Source of the DNA: Gp6-AA40 sp963723495
GTDB taxonomy: Bacteria > Acidobacteriota > Vicinamibacteria > Vicinamibacterales > UBA2999
Assembly (NCBI GenBank): GCA_963723495.1
Contig: CAVRQR010000009.1
Span: forward strand, 715,670 to 779,669
Reading direction: 5' to 3'
DNA length: 64,000 nt
Numbering within the stretch: the stretch's first letter is position 1; every line of letters starts with the position of its first letter. The notes beneath the pieces were generated by a model, which did no database searches, was not told the origin of the DNA, and saw only the letters and a list, made by a program, of their open reading frames with translations. Of this stretch, positions 1 to 10,570 are shown one piece after another. Position numbers and translations under genes: made by a program.

Positions 1-26
1 CCGCCGTTGCTCCAGCGGTACGATCG

Positions 27-58
27 TTCGCAGTACGAAATTTGTTTCTCAATAAGAA
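27..58. promoter_or_regulatory. IclR-type operator, mirrored copy at window edge
   Basis: A 13-bp palindrome TTCG-CAGTA-CGAA (27-39) is followed after 6 bases by a weaker one, TTCT-CAATA-AGAA (46-58), with centres 19 bp apart. Most other copies in the window have the weaker unit on the left, so this one is reversed. It may serve a leftward gene outside the window rather than the esterase at 268. Nothing else recognisable was seen in 59-267. Confidence 0.5.
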
Positions 59-267
59 CATCCCACGCTTTCGCCCGTCAAGCGATTCCGCGGACCCAGC
101 AGTGGTAGGTTTCACGTCGTGTTGGACGGCGCCGGCCCGCCGATGGTTCACAACCCCAGCAGTTCGAGAGGCTGGTCCCGGCGCCGTGGGCATAAGATGA
201 TGCCGCCGCCGCGCTCAGACCGGTCGGGACGATCGCGGTGAGATGACGCTAAGCCGGAGACATCTGT

Positions 268-1860
268 ATGCGTGTGCTGGTTGTCGCCCTCATCACCCTT
301 TGCGTGACCGCCTCTGCCGCGGACGCGCAGCCGTTCGCGAATGCGAAGAGTTCCCTGGCGGACTATACCGTCGCCCAGTCCACACCGCAGAAGGCGTGCG
401 AGTCGCTGGCGACCTTCAAAGGCGAGGGAATTGACACGATTCAGGCGCAGGTCGTCCCGGCAAGCGCCGACGCCCCGCAGCACTGCCGTGTCAGTGGGGT
501 CATCGCGCCCGAGATTGCCTTTGAGGTCAACCTGCCGGACCACTGGAATCAGCGGTTCTACATGATCGGCAATGGCGGGCATGCCGGTGAAGCGCTCGAC
601 GCTGCGGGACGTGTATCGCAGCGGTCCGAGGCGCTCGCCAACGGCTTCGTGATGGCGCAGACGAATACCGGGCACGACTCGCGAAAAGAGCCCGGTGCCT
701 CGTTCGTGATGAGCAACCCGCAGAAGGCCGTCGACTACGCCTACCGCGCGGTCCATCTCACGGCCGACACGGCCAAACGAATCGCCACCGACTACTACGC
801 GAAGCCGGTGTCCTATTCGTACTGGAACTCGTGCTCGAACGGCGGACGCCAGGGTCTCATCGAGGCACAGCGCTATCCCGACGATTTCGATGGGATCGTG
901 GCCAACGCGCCATGGGTCGACCAGACCGGGTTCACGATTGGCGCGATGTGGAATCAGCGCGCCCTGACGGAGGCACCGGTGCCGCCGGACAAGCTGCGGC
1001 TCGTGTCCGACCAAGTGATCGCGAAGTGCGATGCGGTCGACGGACTGACAGACGGCCTCATCGACGATCCGCGTGCCTGTCGTTTCGATCCCGCTGCACG
1101 ACGTCCCGGCGTGCAAGGAAGGGGCGGATGCCGCCGATTGCCTCACCCCAGCCCAGGCTGGAACGCTCAAGAAGATCTATGACGGGGTCTCGAGCAACGG
1201 GCAGAAGTTCTTCCCGGGCTTCATGATTGGCAGCGAAGTGGTCTCCTCTGCCCCGAATGGGACGCTGTCGAGCGGCTGGGCCAATCTGATCGTCGCCACG
1301 AAGCCGGGTGCCAAGCCCGCCGATTTCAACCTGGCCGAGGGGACGATGCGCTATCTGGTGTTCGATCCGCCACGGCCGGAATACGACTACATGACGTTCG
1401 ACTTCGATCGCGATCCCGCGTTGCTCGAGCGCTGGGGCAAGCTGGCGAACGCGAACAATCCGGATCTCTCCGCGTTCCGCGAGAGCGGGGGCAAGCTGAT
1501 CATGACCTACGGCTGGGCGGACGCGATCCTTCAACCCATGATGGGCGTCGATTACTACGAGAAGGTCGTCGCGACGCATGGGTCCAGCACCGGTGACTTC
1601 GCGCGACTGTTCATGATGCCGGGTGTGGCTCACTGTGGCGGCGGCGTCGGGCCCGATCGTCACGATGCGGTCACGGCGGTCATCGACTGGGTCGAGAAGG
1701 GAAAGGCGCCGGACTCATTGCTCGCCTCGAAGGTGACGGACGGAAAAGTCGTCCGCACGCGTCCGTTGTGCCCGTACCCGCAGGTCGCGCGCTACAAGGG
1801 GCAGGGCAGCATCGACGACGCCGCGAACTTCAGTTGCGTCGCGCCGCAAGAGTGCCATGA
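268..1860 (+). CDS. Tannase/feruloyl esterase family secreted hydrolase (frameshifted)
   Basis: This is an alpha/beta hydrolase of the tannase/feruloyl esterase family, whose members cleave ester bonds of phenolic acids outside the cytoplasm. The first 21 residues are a signal peptide ending ADAQ. The nucleophile motif CSNGGRQG places the catalytic Ser near residue 190. The C-terminal part has the family MPGVAHCGGG block with the catalytic His next to Cys. The frame changes near 1090 (after CRFDP, continuing as LHDVPACKEG) and probably again near 1845, where a TGA overlaps the next ATG. Total length of about 530 residues fits the family. The true substrate cannot be read from the sequence; the neighbourhood suggests plant phenolic esters. 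Confidence 0.82.
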
Positions 1861-3053
1861 AGAGGTGGTGGTCGTTCGTCCTCGTGGGAGCGTGCACCCT
1901 GGCATGGGCGTCCTCGTCCACCGTTGGCGCCCGACAGTCTCGCACTCAGATACTCGACGAGAACGGCGCGCCGGTCTTCAAAGTGGATCCGTTCTGGCCG
2001 AAGCCGCTGCCCAACCGATGGAGCATGCAGCAGGTCACCGGCATTCACGTGGACCACGACGATCACATCTGGTTCCTGAATCGCGCCGCCGCGGCCGAAG
2101 GCGATGAGGTCGGAGGAGATGGCACGCCGCCCCGGATCGATTGCTGCGTGCGCGGGCCCGAGGTCATGGAGCTCGATCAGGATGGCAAGGTAGTCCACGC
2201 ATGGGGCGGCCCTGGCTACCACCCGCTCTGGCCGACCGCACTCCAGACCGTGATCGCCGATCGTCAGGGATTCGTGTGGGTAGGGGGCACGGCGCCGCAG
2301 GACAGCATCCTCAAGTTCACGCGAGACGGCAAATTCGTCTGGGACTTCGGCCATCGTCCGCCGCCGGGTGCGCAGCTGGCCGAGAACAACGAGCAGACCG
2401 ATGTCCTCGTCTCGAAAGGCCGCTTTCAGCTCGACGAGGTCGCGCGCGAGATCTACATCATCAACTGGAAGCGCGTGCTCGTGTACGACATGGACACCGG
2501 CGCCTTCAAGCGCGGCTGGGGCGGCCACGGCATGCCGTTGAGCGAGATCTCGAACGATCCGATTCCGCCGTACAAGTGGACCGGGGCTCCGCCTCCGGCG
2601 GAGAAGAACTTCGTGCCTGACCTTCACTTCCTCGAGATTTCCCGCGACAGGCGCGTCTACATCGGCGAACGCGGGCAGAACCGAATCCAGGTGTTCACCA
2701 CCGACGGTAAGTGGCTGCAGGACTTCCATGTGGCGCCCAACACACCCGCGCGCGGCGAGGGGTGCGGCGGCCTCAACAACACGAAGCTGCCTCCCTGCGG
2801 AACGACCTACAAGCTGGCGATCTCGCGCGACCAGTCGGAGAAGTACCTCTACGTCGCTGATGGCACCAACAACCGCGTGTGGATCCTCGATCGCCAGAGC
2901 GGCAAGACGCTCGGTTCATTTGGCGGCAATGGCCGTTACGCCGGCCAGTTGCACTGGATCAACGCGATCGCGATGGACTCGAAGGGCAACATCTACACCG
3001 GCGAAGTCGAACACGCGAAGCGGATCCAGAAGTTCGAGCCGGTGATGAAGTAG
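1857..3053 (+). CDS. Secreted NHL/six-bladed beta-propeller protein
   Basis: A 398-residue protein with a signal peptide (about residues 1-26) followed by the start block FKVDPFWPKPLPNRW and repeated NHL-type blades, such as GKVVHAWGG, GKFVWDFG and NRIQVFTTDGKW. Such propellers are extracytoplasmic binding or scaffold proteins; no catalytic residues are recognisable. The start codon overlaps the end of the esterase gene, suggesting co-transcription. A clear paralogue lies at 45211-46416 on the other strand with the same VDPFWPKPLPN opening. The exact ligand is unknown. Confidence 0.8.
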   Translation: MKRWWSFVLVGACTLAWASSSTVGARQSRTQILDENGAPVFKVDPFWPKPLPNRWSMQQVTGIHVDHDDHIWFLNRAAAAEGDEVGGDGTPPRIDCCVRGPEVMELDQDGKVVHAWGGPGYHPLWPTALQTVIADRQGFVWVGGTAPQDSILKFTRDGKFVWDFGHRPPPGAQLAENNEQTDVLVSKGRFQLDEVAREIYIINWKRVLVYDMDTGAFKRGWGGHGMPLSEISNDPIPPYKWTGAPPPAEKNFVPDLHFLEISRDRRVYIGERGQNRIQVFTTDGKWLQDFHVAPNTPARGEGCGGLNNTKLPPCGTTYKLAISRDQSEKYLYVADGTNNRVWILDRQSGKTLGSFGGNGRYAGQLHWINAIAMDSKGNIYTGEVEHAKRIQKFEPVMK

Positions 3054-3226
3054 GGCTCTGGGCTCAGCAGGGCGGAAAAACGCGTCCGTCCATCGCATTC
3101 CAACTCCGGCTGACGGTGGAAGTTTGGTAGGAGTTGGGCGCAGCCTCTGGGCTCTGGTCTCGGCTCTGGCCTGTGGGTGTTGTCCCGCAGCTTGACGTCG
3201 CGCGGGTGCCCGACGTATCACGGGGC

Positions 3227-4816
3227 GTGAGCCGTCGATCCAGGAAGCGTCCCGAGGCGCCGCAACCGCCATCAGCGCGACCTCCGTCCACCCCTGAGCC
3301 CCCGGTCGCCAGTCCGGAGTCTCGCATCGAGAATCCCGGCGCGCGTTGGATCGGCCTTGCGGGCGCCGTTCTCGCGGCCGGTGTCGCTCTGTTCGTTGTT
3401 TTCCGTCTGACCAGCGGCGGCGATCCCGATCGTCTGCCGCAGCCGCCCCGTCTGTCGGCCCAGCAGAAAGTCATTGAGGATCATCTGCGCGAGCGCTACG
3501 ACGCCGCGGTCGAAGATCCCTCCTCGATTGAATCAGTCGGGACCCTCTGCATCGCGTATCACGCAGACATGTTTTTCGATCAGGCCGAACGCTGTTACGA
3601 CGTGGCGGCGTCGCTCGCGCCTGACGACTGGCGATGGATCTACTACCGCGCCGTCATCCAGTCGGAGCGCGGTGGCGGGGAGGCACTGCTCGCCAACCTG
3701 CGCACCGTCGTCGAACGTGCACCGCAGCTCGGTCCAGCGTGGTTGCGACTGGGAGAGGCAGAGTTCAAGGCAGGTCGATACGACGAGGCGGCGAAGGCGT
3801 GGCAGAGGGCCCGCGATCTTCCCGCTGCCGCGGCAGAGACGAGCTCGCCGCGCCACGTCACCGAGGTCCCGCTGTCGGCATATGCGTCACTTGGCCTCGC
3901 GCGTATCGCGCTGGTCCGGGGAGAGTTCGATGCCGCTCGCACGACTCTCGAACAGGTCAACGCCGCTACGCCGAACTTCGGCCCTGCGCTGCGTCTTCTT
4001 GCCGACAGCTATCGCCGGCTCGGGCGCGAGGACGAGGCGACTCGCCTCGTGTATCGAGCAGGAAGGTTGCCACCGTACACGCCCTACGCCGATCCGGTGA
4101 TCGACGAGCTCGCGCGCGAGTCGCGCAACAGCATCTTCCTTCTGCGGCTGGCCTCGGAAGCCAATCTCTCGATCAACGCCGAGTGGAGCGAATACCTCAC
4201 CAGGCGTGCACTCGAGTTCGATCCGAACAATCCCGAGGTGGTGCTGAAGCTCGCAAGGATCCTTCGCACCGTCGAGCGCAACGAAGAGGCGCTGGTGCTG
4301 TTCGAGCGATACCAGGCGATGGTGCCCGGCGATTATCAGGTGCTCGCGCACATCGGGAGCTGTCTCAGCGCAATGGGCCGCCTCGGCGAAGCCGAGTCAT
4401 ATTTCCGCCAGGCGTTGAAAGGGCTCGACGATCCGGTGACGCACTACAACATGGGGCTGCTGCTGGCGCTCACCGGCCGTCTCAGCGAAGCGGTCAAGGA
4501 GTACGAGAAGGCGCTGGAGCGCGATCCGATGCACAGCGATGCGCGGTCGAATCTGGCCGCGGCTCTGGCGCGTCAGGGGCGGCTCGATCGCGCCGCCGCG
4601 GAGCTGCGTCGACTAGTCGAACACGATCCTGAGAACGCCGGTGCACGGACGAACCTGGGATTGGTCCTGCTCCAGCAGGGCCACCGCGAGCAGGCGAGAA
4701 CACAACTGGAAGAAGCGCTCAGGCTGAATCCGCAGCTCACACCAGCCGCGGAAGCGCTGAGGGAGCTTAGGCGCTGGGCTCTAAGGCGATGTCGAGAGCC
4801 GAGCGTCAAGGAATAA
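3227..4816 (+). CDS. Membrane-anchored TPR protein
   Basis: A tetratricopeptide-repeat protein of about 529 residues if it starts at the GTG at 3227, which follows a GGGG-rich site; an upstream ATG at 3134 is possible but would add a poor-looking leader. A Pro-rich basic N-terminus is followed by one transmembrane segment (GLAGAVLAAGVALFVVF), so the repeats probably face the periplasm. At least eight TPR-like helices pairs follow, for example AWLRLGEAEFKAGRYDEAAKAW and the ALERDP/ALRLNP turns near the end. The role is protein-protein interaction; partner unknown. Its 3' end overlaps the convergent gene at 4806 by 11 bases. Confidence 0.78.
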   Translation: MSRRSRKRPEAPQPPSARPPSTPEPPVASPESRIENPGARWIGLAGAVLAAGVALFVVFRLTSGGDPDRLPQPPRLSAQQKVIEDHLRERYDAAVEDPSSIESVGTLCIAYHADMFFDQAERCYDVAASLAPDDWRWIYYRAVIQSERGGGEALLANLRTVVERAPQLGPAWLRLGEAEFKAGRYDEAAKAWQRARDLPAAAAETSSPRHVTEVPLSAYASLGLARIALVRGEFDAARTTLEQVNAATPNFGPALRLLADSYRRLGREDEATRLVYRAGRLPPYTPYADPVIDELARESRNSIFLLRLASEANLSINAEWSEYLTRRALEFDPNNPEVVLKLARILRTVERNEEALVLFERYQAMVPGDYQVLAHIGSCLSAMGRLGEAESYFRQALKGLDDPVTHYNMGLLLALTGRLSEAVKEYEKALERDPMHSDARSNLAAALARQGRLDRAAAELRRLVEHDPENAGARTNLGLVLLQQGHREQARTQLEEALRLNPQLTPAAEALRELRRWALRRCREPSVKE

Positions 4817-5651
4817 TCGGGCTCGTCCGATCCACCTGCTCCTGATCTCCGACCATCAACGTGATCGCGTAGTTCGCCTGCTGGCACACATACTCGAAGA
4901 GCTCGGTGCCGTTCTCCCAGCGCAGGTTGAATCGAGCCGTCCACGGCGCGGTGTAGGCGCCTGAATCGTCGACCGTGACCTCATAGCGAATCGCTCCCGA
5001 GTCAACGCGTGTGAAACGCTCGACTGTGTGAAGCGCTTCGGTGTGCGGCAGCCCGCGGCGGTCGAGCCAGAAGCCTTCGTTGAAACCGGTGGTGTCGATG
5101 ACGAGCGTGTCGCCCTCCCACCAGCCGATCGAATGACCGTAGAAGCTCGGCGTCAATTTCGCGGGATGTGAGCGGCCGTCCATGTAGACCGTCCGGTAGG
5201 TGTGCGGGCCACCGACGTCGAAGATATAGAGACGCTGCAGCTCAGGCAGCTCGACGAACTCGACACCGTACGGCGTCAGGAACTGACGTGCGACACCGGA
5301 TGGCTTGCATCGCGTGTGCGGCTCGAGCTCATGTCCCTGGCGATCGTCGTACACCGCGCGCGCCCACGGCTTGAACGACACGGTCGGCAGCGGTGCGATC
5401 GGATCCGTGATACCGAAGACCGGGAGCCAGAGTCCTTTCTGCGTGGGCGTCGCGCCGGTGAGGGTCACTCTGCCCTCTGCATTTCGCGGCGCGGGCTGTG
5501 GCGGCGTTGTCGCGCGGGCAGTGCCGACGCCGCCGACGACTCCCTGTCCTCCCTGTCCCCCCTGTGCGGGTTGTTGTGCGAATGAAGGCGCAGAACTCAT
5601 GACGAACAGGAGAACCAGAACGGGCGCAGCGAGTCTCATGGTCTTATCCAT
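4806..5651 (-). CDS. Secreted WWEGDTLV-family protein of unknown function
   Basis: A 281-residue secreted protein; the signal peptide ends near SFAQQ and is followed by a Gly/Gln-rich linker. The core carries GWWEGDTLVIDTTGF and a downstream HTVERFTRV, then ends with an EYVCQQANYA block. The same layout occurs at 21315, 22364, 24318 and 47287, so this is a local paralogous family. I do not know an assigned function. It could start at the ATG at 5651 or the second ATG at 5639 (MRLAAPV), which makes a better signal peptide. It is transcribed divergently from the TonB receptor across the promoter/operator at 5675-5738. Confidence 0.7.
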   Translation of the reverse strand: MDKTMRLAAPVLVLLFVMSSAPSFAQQPAQGGQGGQGVVGGVGTARATTPPQPAPRNAEGRVTLTGATPTQKGLWLPVFGITDPIAPLPTVSFKPWARAVYDDRQGHELEPHTRCKPSGVARQFLTPYGVEFVELPELQRLYIFDVGGPHTYRTVYMDGRSHPAKLTPSFYGHSIGWWEGDTLVIDTTGFNEGFWLDRRGLPHTEALHTVERFTRVDSGAIRYEVTVDDSGAYTAPWTARFNLRWENGTELFEYVCQQANYAITLMVGDQEQVDRTSPIIP

Positions 5652-5674
5652 AACCGAAATCGATTACCAAAATC

Positions 5675-5738
5675 TTGACAGGTATCCGTGACAAGCGTAT
5701 ACGTGTTCCGGCCTGAGAACACACTTTCGGTATGCGAA
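5675..5738 (+). promoter_or_regulatory. Promoter with IclR-type operator upstream of TonB receptor
   Basis: TTGACA (5675-5680), a 17-bp spacer and TATACG (5698-5703) form a sigma-70-like promoter. The palindrome TTCG-GTATG-CGAA is at 5726-5738, starting 23 bases after the -10 box. A third half-site AGAA (5716-5719) lies 6 bases before it. Operator placement just downstream of the predicted start site suggests repression. Confidence 0.7.
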
Positions 5739-5833
5739 AAGTGTGTATCGGGATTCGTGCGCGTGGATCGGTCTTGATATCGACCGGACGCGGGCAGGTG
5801 ACCAAGTCCGGACGGCATTAGATGGAGGCAGGC

Positions 5834-8800
5834 ATGCGAGGTTTGGTGAGAACCCTGGCTGTTCTCTCCGCAGTTCTCCTGGCGCCAGTTGTCGCGAGTG
5901 CGCAGCAGGCGTCGATATCAGGAGTCATCAAAGACGCATCCGGTGCAGTGTTGCCGGGTGTCTCAGTGGAAGCTACAAGCCCGGCCTTGACGGAAAAGGT
6001 CCGGTCGGTCGTCAGCGACGGTACAGGGCAGTATCGAATCGTCGAACTGCCTCCCGGCACATACGCCGTCACCTTCTCCCTTCCTGGATTCAACCTCGTC
6101 AAGCGCGAAGGCGTCGTGCTGACGGGAGCCCTGACCGCAAATATCGATGTCGAACTGCGCGTCGGCTCGCTCGAAGAAACCGTCACCGTGACGGGTGAGT
6201 CACCCATCGTCGACGTGCAGAGCGCGCGACGCCAGCAGATTATCGACGGAGACGTCCTTCAGACGATTCCGACCTCGCGTTCCTATAACAACGTCCTCCA
6301 GCTCGTGCCCGGCGTCGTCGCAGGCGACGGGCAGGTCCAGCTTCGCCCGACAATGTTGTTGTTCACGGCCCACGGGGGCAGCACCGAAGACGGTCGGCTG
6401 ACTCTCGATGGCATCAACACTGGCGCGTCCCGCGGTGGCGCCGGCGTGTCTGGGTACATTCCCGACATGCAGAACGCCGCTGAGGTCACGTTCACGATTT
6501 CGGGCAATCTTGGCGAGGCCGAAACAGGCGGACCCCAGATGACGGTCGTGCCGAGGTCGGGCAGCAACACGTTCAATGGCTCCTTCTTCATCTCGGGACT
6601 GAACGACAGCATGCAGGGCGACAACTTCGACGCGCAGCAGCTGAGCGTGTTGGCGGTTCTCCTGCAAAGTCGCTTTTGCTCCGTGACTACCAGGTTTCCG
6701 TCGGTGGACCGGTCCTGCAGGACCGGATGTGGTTCTTCTTCAATCATCGGCGCATCGATGCGGCCGATGCCCAGCCCGGCATCTTCGCAAACAAGAACGC
6801 TGGCGATCCCTCCAAGTGGACCTATGTGCCGGACTTCACTCAACAGGGCCGAATCGATCAGAGCCGCAAGATCTACTCCCTGCGACTGACCACGCAGCTG
6901 ACGCCCAAGAACAAGTTGATGCTGTTCTGGGACGAGCAGCCGCAGTGCAGCGGCGCCGCCTGGCCCGGCAGCTCCTCCGACGATGGCTGCATGTCGAACA
7001 AGGACGGCTGGATCTATGGCGGCAGCCAGATCAACGGCTTCTTCGGTCCCGGTCCGAACTCGCCGGAAACCGGCGACTACGGCGACACCCATCAGAAGGT
7101 GCAGCAGGTGAAGTACACGGCGCCAGCCACCAACCGGTTGCTGCTCGAGGCGGGCTTCGGGACCTATATCTCGCAGTGGGGCTACATGGAGCGGCCGGGC
7201 AACCCGACCAAGGACCTTGTCCGCGTGCAGGAGCAGTCGGCCCAGATCTTCGACCGCAACGGAAACAAGGTCGCGACGGCGTGCGCGGACTGTCTGACCG
7301 TGGGCGGCAACCTGAAGTATCGCTCCTCGAACTGGCCGACAGGCTACATCTTCGCGCACACCTGGAACGCGTCCGCGAGCTACGTCACCGGTGCCCACAA
7401 CATGAAGTTCGGGTATCAGGGTGCGTTCCACCGTGACGATGACAACCTGTTCCCGACGATCAGCAATGATCACCTGATGCAGTTGACCGTCAACAACGGT
7501 GTGCCGAACAACTTCACGATTCAGTCCGGCGCGTTCACAAGGAAGGTACGCACCGAGTACTACGCGTTCTTCGCACAGGAAACATGGACGAAGGATCGCC
7601 TGACGTTGCAGGGCGCGCTGCGATTCGATCGTGCGTGGAGCTCTTTCCCAGAGCAGGTCATCGGTCCGTCCGTCACGGATTACCGACAGCGATCGTGCTT
7701 CCACCGCAGGACGGCATTACCGGCTACAACGACATCAGCCCGCGCATTGGTGGCGCGTACGATGTGTTCGGTAACGGGAAGACATCGCTCAAGGCAAACG
7801 TCGGACGTTACCTGCATCCGGCCTCGAACCAGGGGCGCTACATCAACGCCAACCCTTCCGAGCTCGTCTCGACGATCACGGGACGTGCGTGGACCGACGC
7901 TAACGGCAACTACTGGCCCGACTGCAATATCCTCGACGGCCGACCGCAAAGCCCCGCGACAACGGGTTCGATCGACACGTGCGGCGTCTGGGCAGATCCG
8001 AATTTCGGGCGAGAACGTCCGAGTACCACGCTCGATGAGTCCATCCTCGGAGGCTGGGGAGCGCGGCCTTACGACTGGCAGTTCGGCGTCTCGGTACAGC
8101 AGGAAGTCATGCCTCGCGTCTCCGTCGAAGTCGGGTACTACCGTCGGTGGTGGCCCATCTTCGGCGGGCACGACGTCACCGACAACGTACTGACCAGCGC
8201 ATCCGACTACAGCCAGTTCAGTGTTGTAGCTCCATCCGACTCCAAGCTGCCAAATGGCGGCGGATACTCAGTCCCTGGTATCTACAACATCACGCCCGGA
8301 GCAGCGTTGCGCGGTGCTGAGAACGTTCAGTCAGCGGCGAACGACTTCGGCAATTACAAACGATACTGGGATGGCTTCGACATCACGGCGCAGGCACGCT
8401 TCGCAACGGGCTGACGCTCCAGGGTGGAACGAGCAGTGGCCGACTCGTCGAGGACATCTGCGACGTGCGCACGCAGGTTCCGGAGTTGTCGGCCGGTGCG
8501 GGGGGAGTTCTGGCGAGTCCGACCAATCCGTAGTGTCGGCAGTCCGAACCGCTGCTCACAACCTTCAAGGGGCTGTTCAGCTATCTGATCCCGAAGGTGG
8601 ATGTGCAGGTTGCGGGTACCTTCTCGAGCCGTCCCGGTGTCAGCCTGACGGCGAATCAGGTCTACACCAGCGCGCAGATCGCTAACCCGGCGTTCTCGAC
8701 GCTCGGGCGTCCACTGGCACAGGTGGCGACCGTCACCGTCAATCTGGTCGAGCCGCAAACCGAGTTCGGCGACAGAATCGATCAGCTCGACCTCCGCTTC

Positions 8801-8974
8801 GGCAAGATCCTCCGATTCGGCCGGACGAGAACCAACCTCAACGTGGACATCGTCAACGCGCTGAACTCGAACGACAATCTCGGGTACAGCACGACGTTCA
8901 GCCCGACGTGGCCAACACCGACGAGCGTGCTCACTGCCAGGCTCTTCCGTCTGAGCGCGCAGTTCGACTTCTAA
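5834..8974 (+). CDS. TonB-dependent receptor, carboxypeptidase-regulatory-like N-terminus (frameshifted)
   Basis: An outer-membrane TonB-dependent receptor for active uptake of an unknown solute. The start at 5834 is preferred over 5822 because GGAGG at 5824-5828 sits 5 bases before it. Signal peptide ends ASAQQ. Next come a carboxypeptidase-regulatory-like domain (DASGAVLPGVSVEATSPAL), the ETVTVTGESPIVDVQS link, a plug region, and a beta-barrel ending in the aromatic-terminal LFRLSAQFDF. Reading frame changes occur near 6650, 7690, 8411 and 8530; joined, the pieces give a full-length receptor of about 1,050 residues. It is preceded by an IclR-type operator. Frameshifts may be sequence errors. 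Confidence 0.8.
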
Positions 8975-8984
8975 GGTCATCTGC

Positions 8985-9061
8985 TCAACTCCCGAACTCC
9001 GGACTTCCGAATCCCAAGTATCGGCTTGGTAGTTCGGGAGTTGGAGGTTCCGGGAGTTGAC
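8985..9061. repeat. Iterated-oligomer hairpin, downstream of TonB receptor
   Basis: The left arm (8985-9018) repeats units such as AACTCCCG, AACTCC and ACTTCCG. The right arm (9025-9061) is their complement, for example TTCGGGAGTTGGAGG. The whole folds as a long imperfect hairpin with a short loop. It follows the TonB receptor stop and probably works as a transcript end or RNA stabiliser. Related hairpins occur at 27762, 34723, 36940, 40872 and 44507. Confidence 0.65.
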
Positions 9062-9104
9062 TCCCACCCCGCACCATGCGGGGATTTGTTACGATCCCCT
9101 CGGG

Positions 9105-10570
9105 ATGTCCCGCCTTTCCGCCATCCTCTTCTGCATTGCATTCGTTCTGTGTGGTCCTGTGCACTCGACTGCGCAGGTCAAGGACGCATTCATTCAGGGT
9201 GTGGCTGACTTCGTCAACGCCGCCAACGGATATGAGCGGCGACGAAGGTCCCGCTGCTGACGGCCGCCATCGACGCCATGGCTGCTGGTCTGGCGCAGTG
9301 GGACGCTGCCGTGGCGAAGGTCGAGGCAGGACTCACCGCTGAGATCGGGGAGGCTCCGCCTCCGTCGCCGCCCGTATGCGCGCGGCGCTTGGCGCCGTTT
9401 ATCTGGAGCGCGGGCGCTGGATGCGGCACTCGAAGCAGTTCGATGCCGCCGTGGCCTCGACCCTCAGGTCGATGATGTTCAGCTATCTGCGTGGACTCCT
9501 GTACGTGCGTGCGAACCGGCCGAACGAAGCTGGTAGCCTTTCGCGCCGCGTTGCAGCAGGAGCCCGCGAAATGTCACGACCGCCTACCTGTTTCTTCGCG
9601 CGTCATCACAGCGTGCCGAAGCTGGTGAGACGAACGCCGCGATGAAGACGCTCTCGGAGGCAGTGGAGAGCGCGACCCTCTGCAAACCGTCCGCAGTTCA
9701 TGGTCCTCGACTTTCTCGACGAGGCGTCGGTGGCTGCGCCCGTGTTCGTGCCTGCTGCTATATAGCGATGCGGCCGCGCTTCTCATGCAAGGCGAAGTAC
9801 GACGAGGCCATCGCCTCGCTGCGAAAGAGGGCCGAGCAAGTCTCTTGCTGCCGCACGAGACGAACGTACGCGCCTGGCGGCGGCCGATGCGCGCGATCGA
9901 ATCAGGAGATCCTCCGCGGCGCGTGCCGCGCTTGGAGGAGCGGTACGGGCATTCCCCAAGTCGGGACGGTCGCACTGGAAGCTGGGACGGCTTCAGAGCG
10001 ACTCGGGGACGATGCAGCGGCGCTGAAGTCATTCCAGAGCGGCAGTCTCGCTGCCGTCTCTCGGTGGAGCGGCCAACGTGTACGCGCGCGATCGGGCGGA
10101 TTCAACACAACCAACTCGATCTCGACGCCGCGATCTCGGCTTACGGACGCAGGGTCGAGCTCACGCCGAACGACGCGTTGGCGCATCTCGATCTGGGGGA
10201 CGTGTATCGCGCGCAGGACCGACTGGATGACGCGCTCGCCGAGTATCTGATCGCCTCGCTTCTCGATCCGGCCAACGTCAGGGCGCTCGCCACCGCGGCG
10301 CAGATTCATGCCTCCGCCGGTCGCGATGATGCGGCGGTCCGGCTGCTGCGTCGGGCCGTCACGCTGGACTCGGCACATCTCGAGGCGCGTTACGCGCTCG
10401 GTCGCGCGCTGATGCGTCTTGGGCCAGATGGAGGAGGGACGGCGCGAGCTGCAGGTGTTCGAGCAGCTTCAGCAGAAGGCGATGCAGGACGAGAGGCGAC
10501 GCTTTCAGGAGAACCAGATCAAGATCGAAGAGACGTTGAAGGCGGCACGCGGCGGGAGCCGGGCCGATGA
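9105..10570 (+). CDS. Secreted TPR protein (multiply frameshifted)
   Basis: The start at 9105 gives a signal peptide (MSRLSAILFCIAFVLCGPVHSTAQ). Downstream fragments in three frames have TPR character, for example LDLDAAISAYGRRVELTPNDALAHLDLGDVY and DDALAEYLIASLLDPANVRAL, and the end is a charged coiled-coil-like stretch (FEQLQQKAMQDERRRFQENQ). At least four frame changes lie between 9240 and 10440. The stop region overlaps the ATG of the UnbV gene at 10567, so the two were probably translated together; this TPR plus UnbV pairing is common in Acidobacteriota. Function is presumed to be complex assembly or binding. Confidence 0.6.
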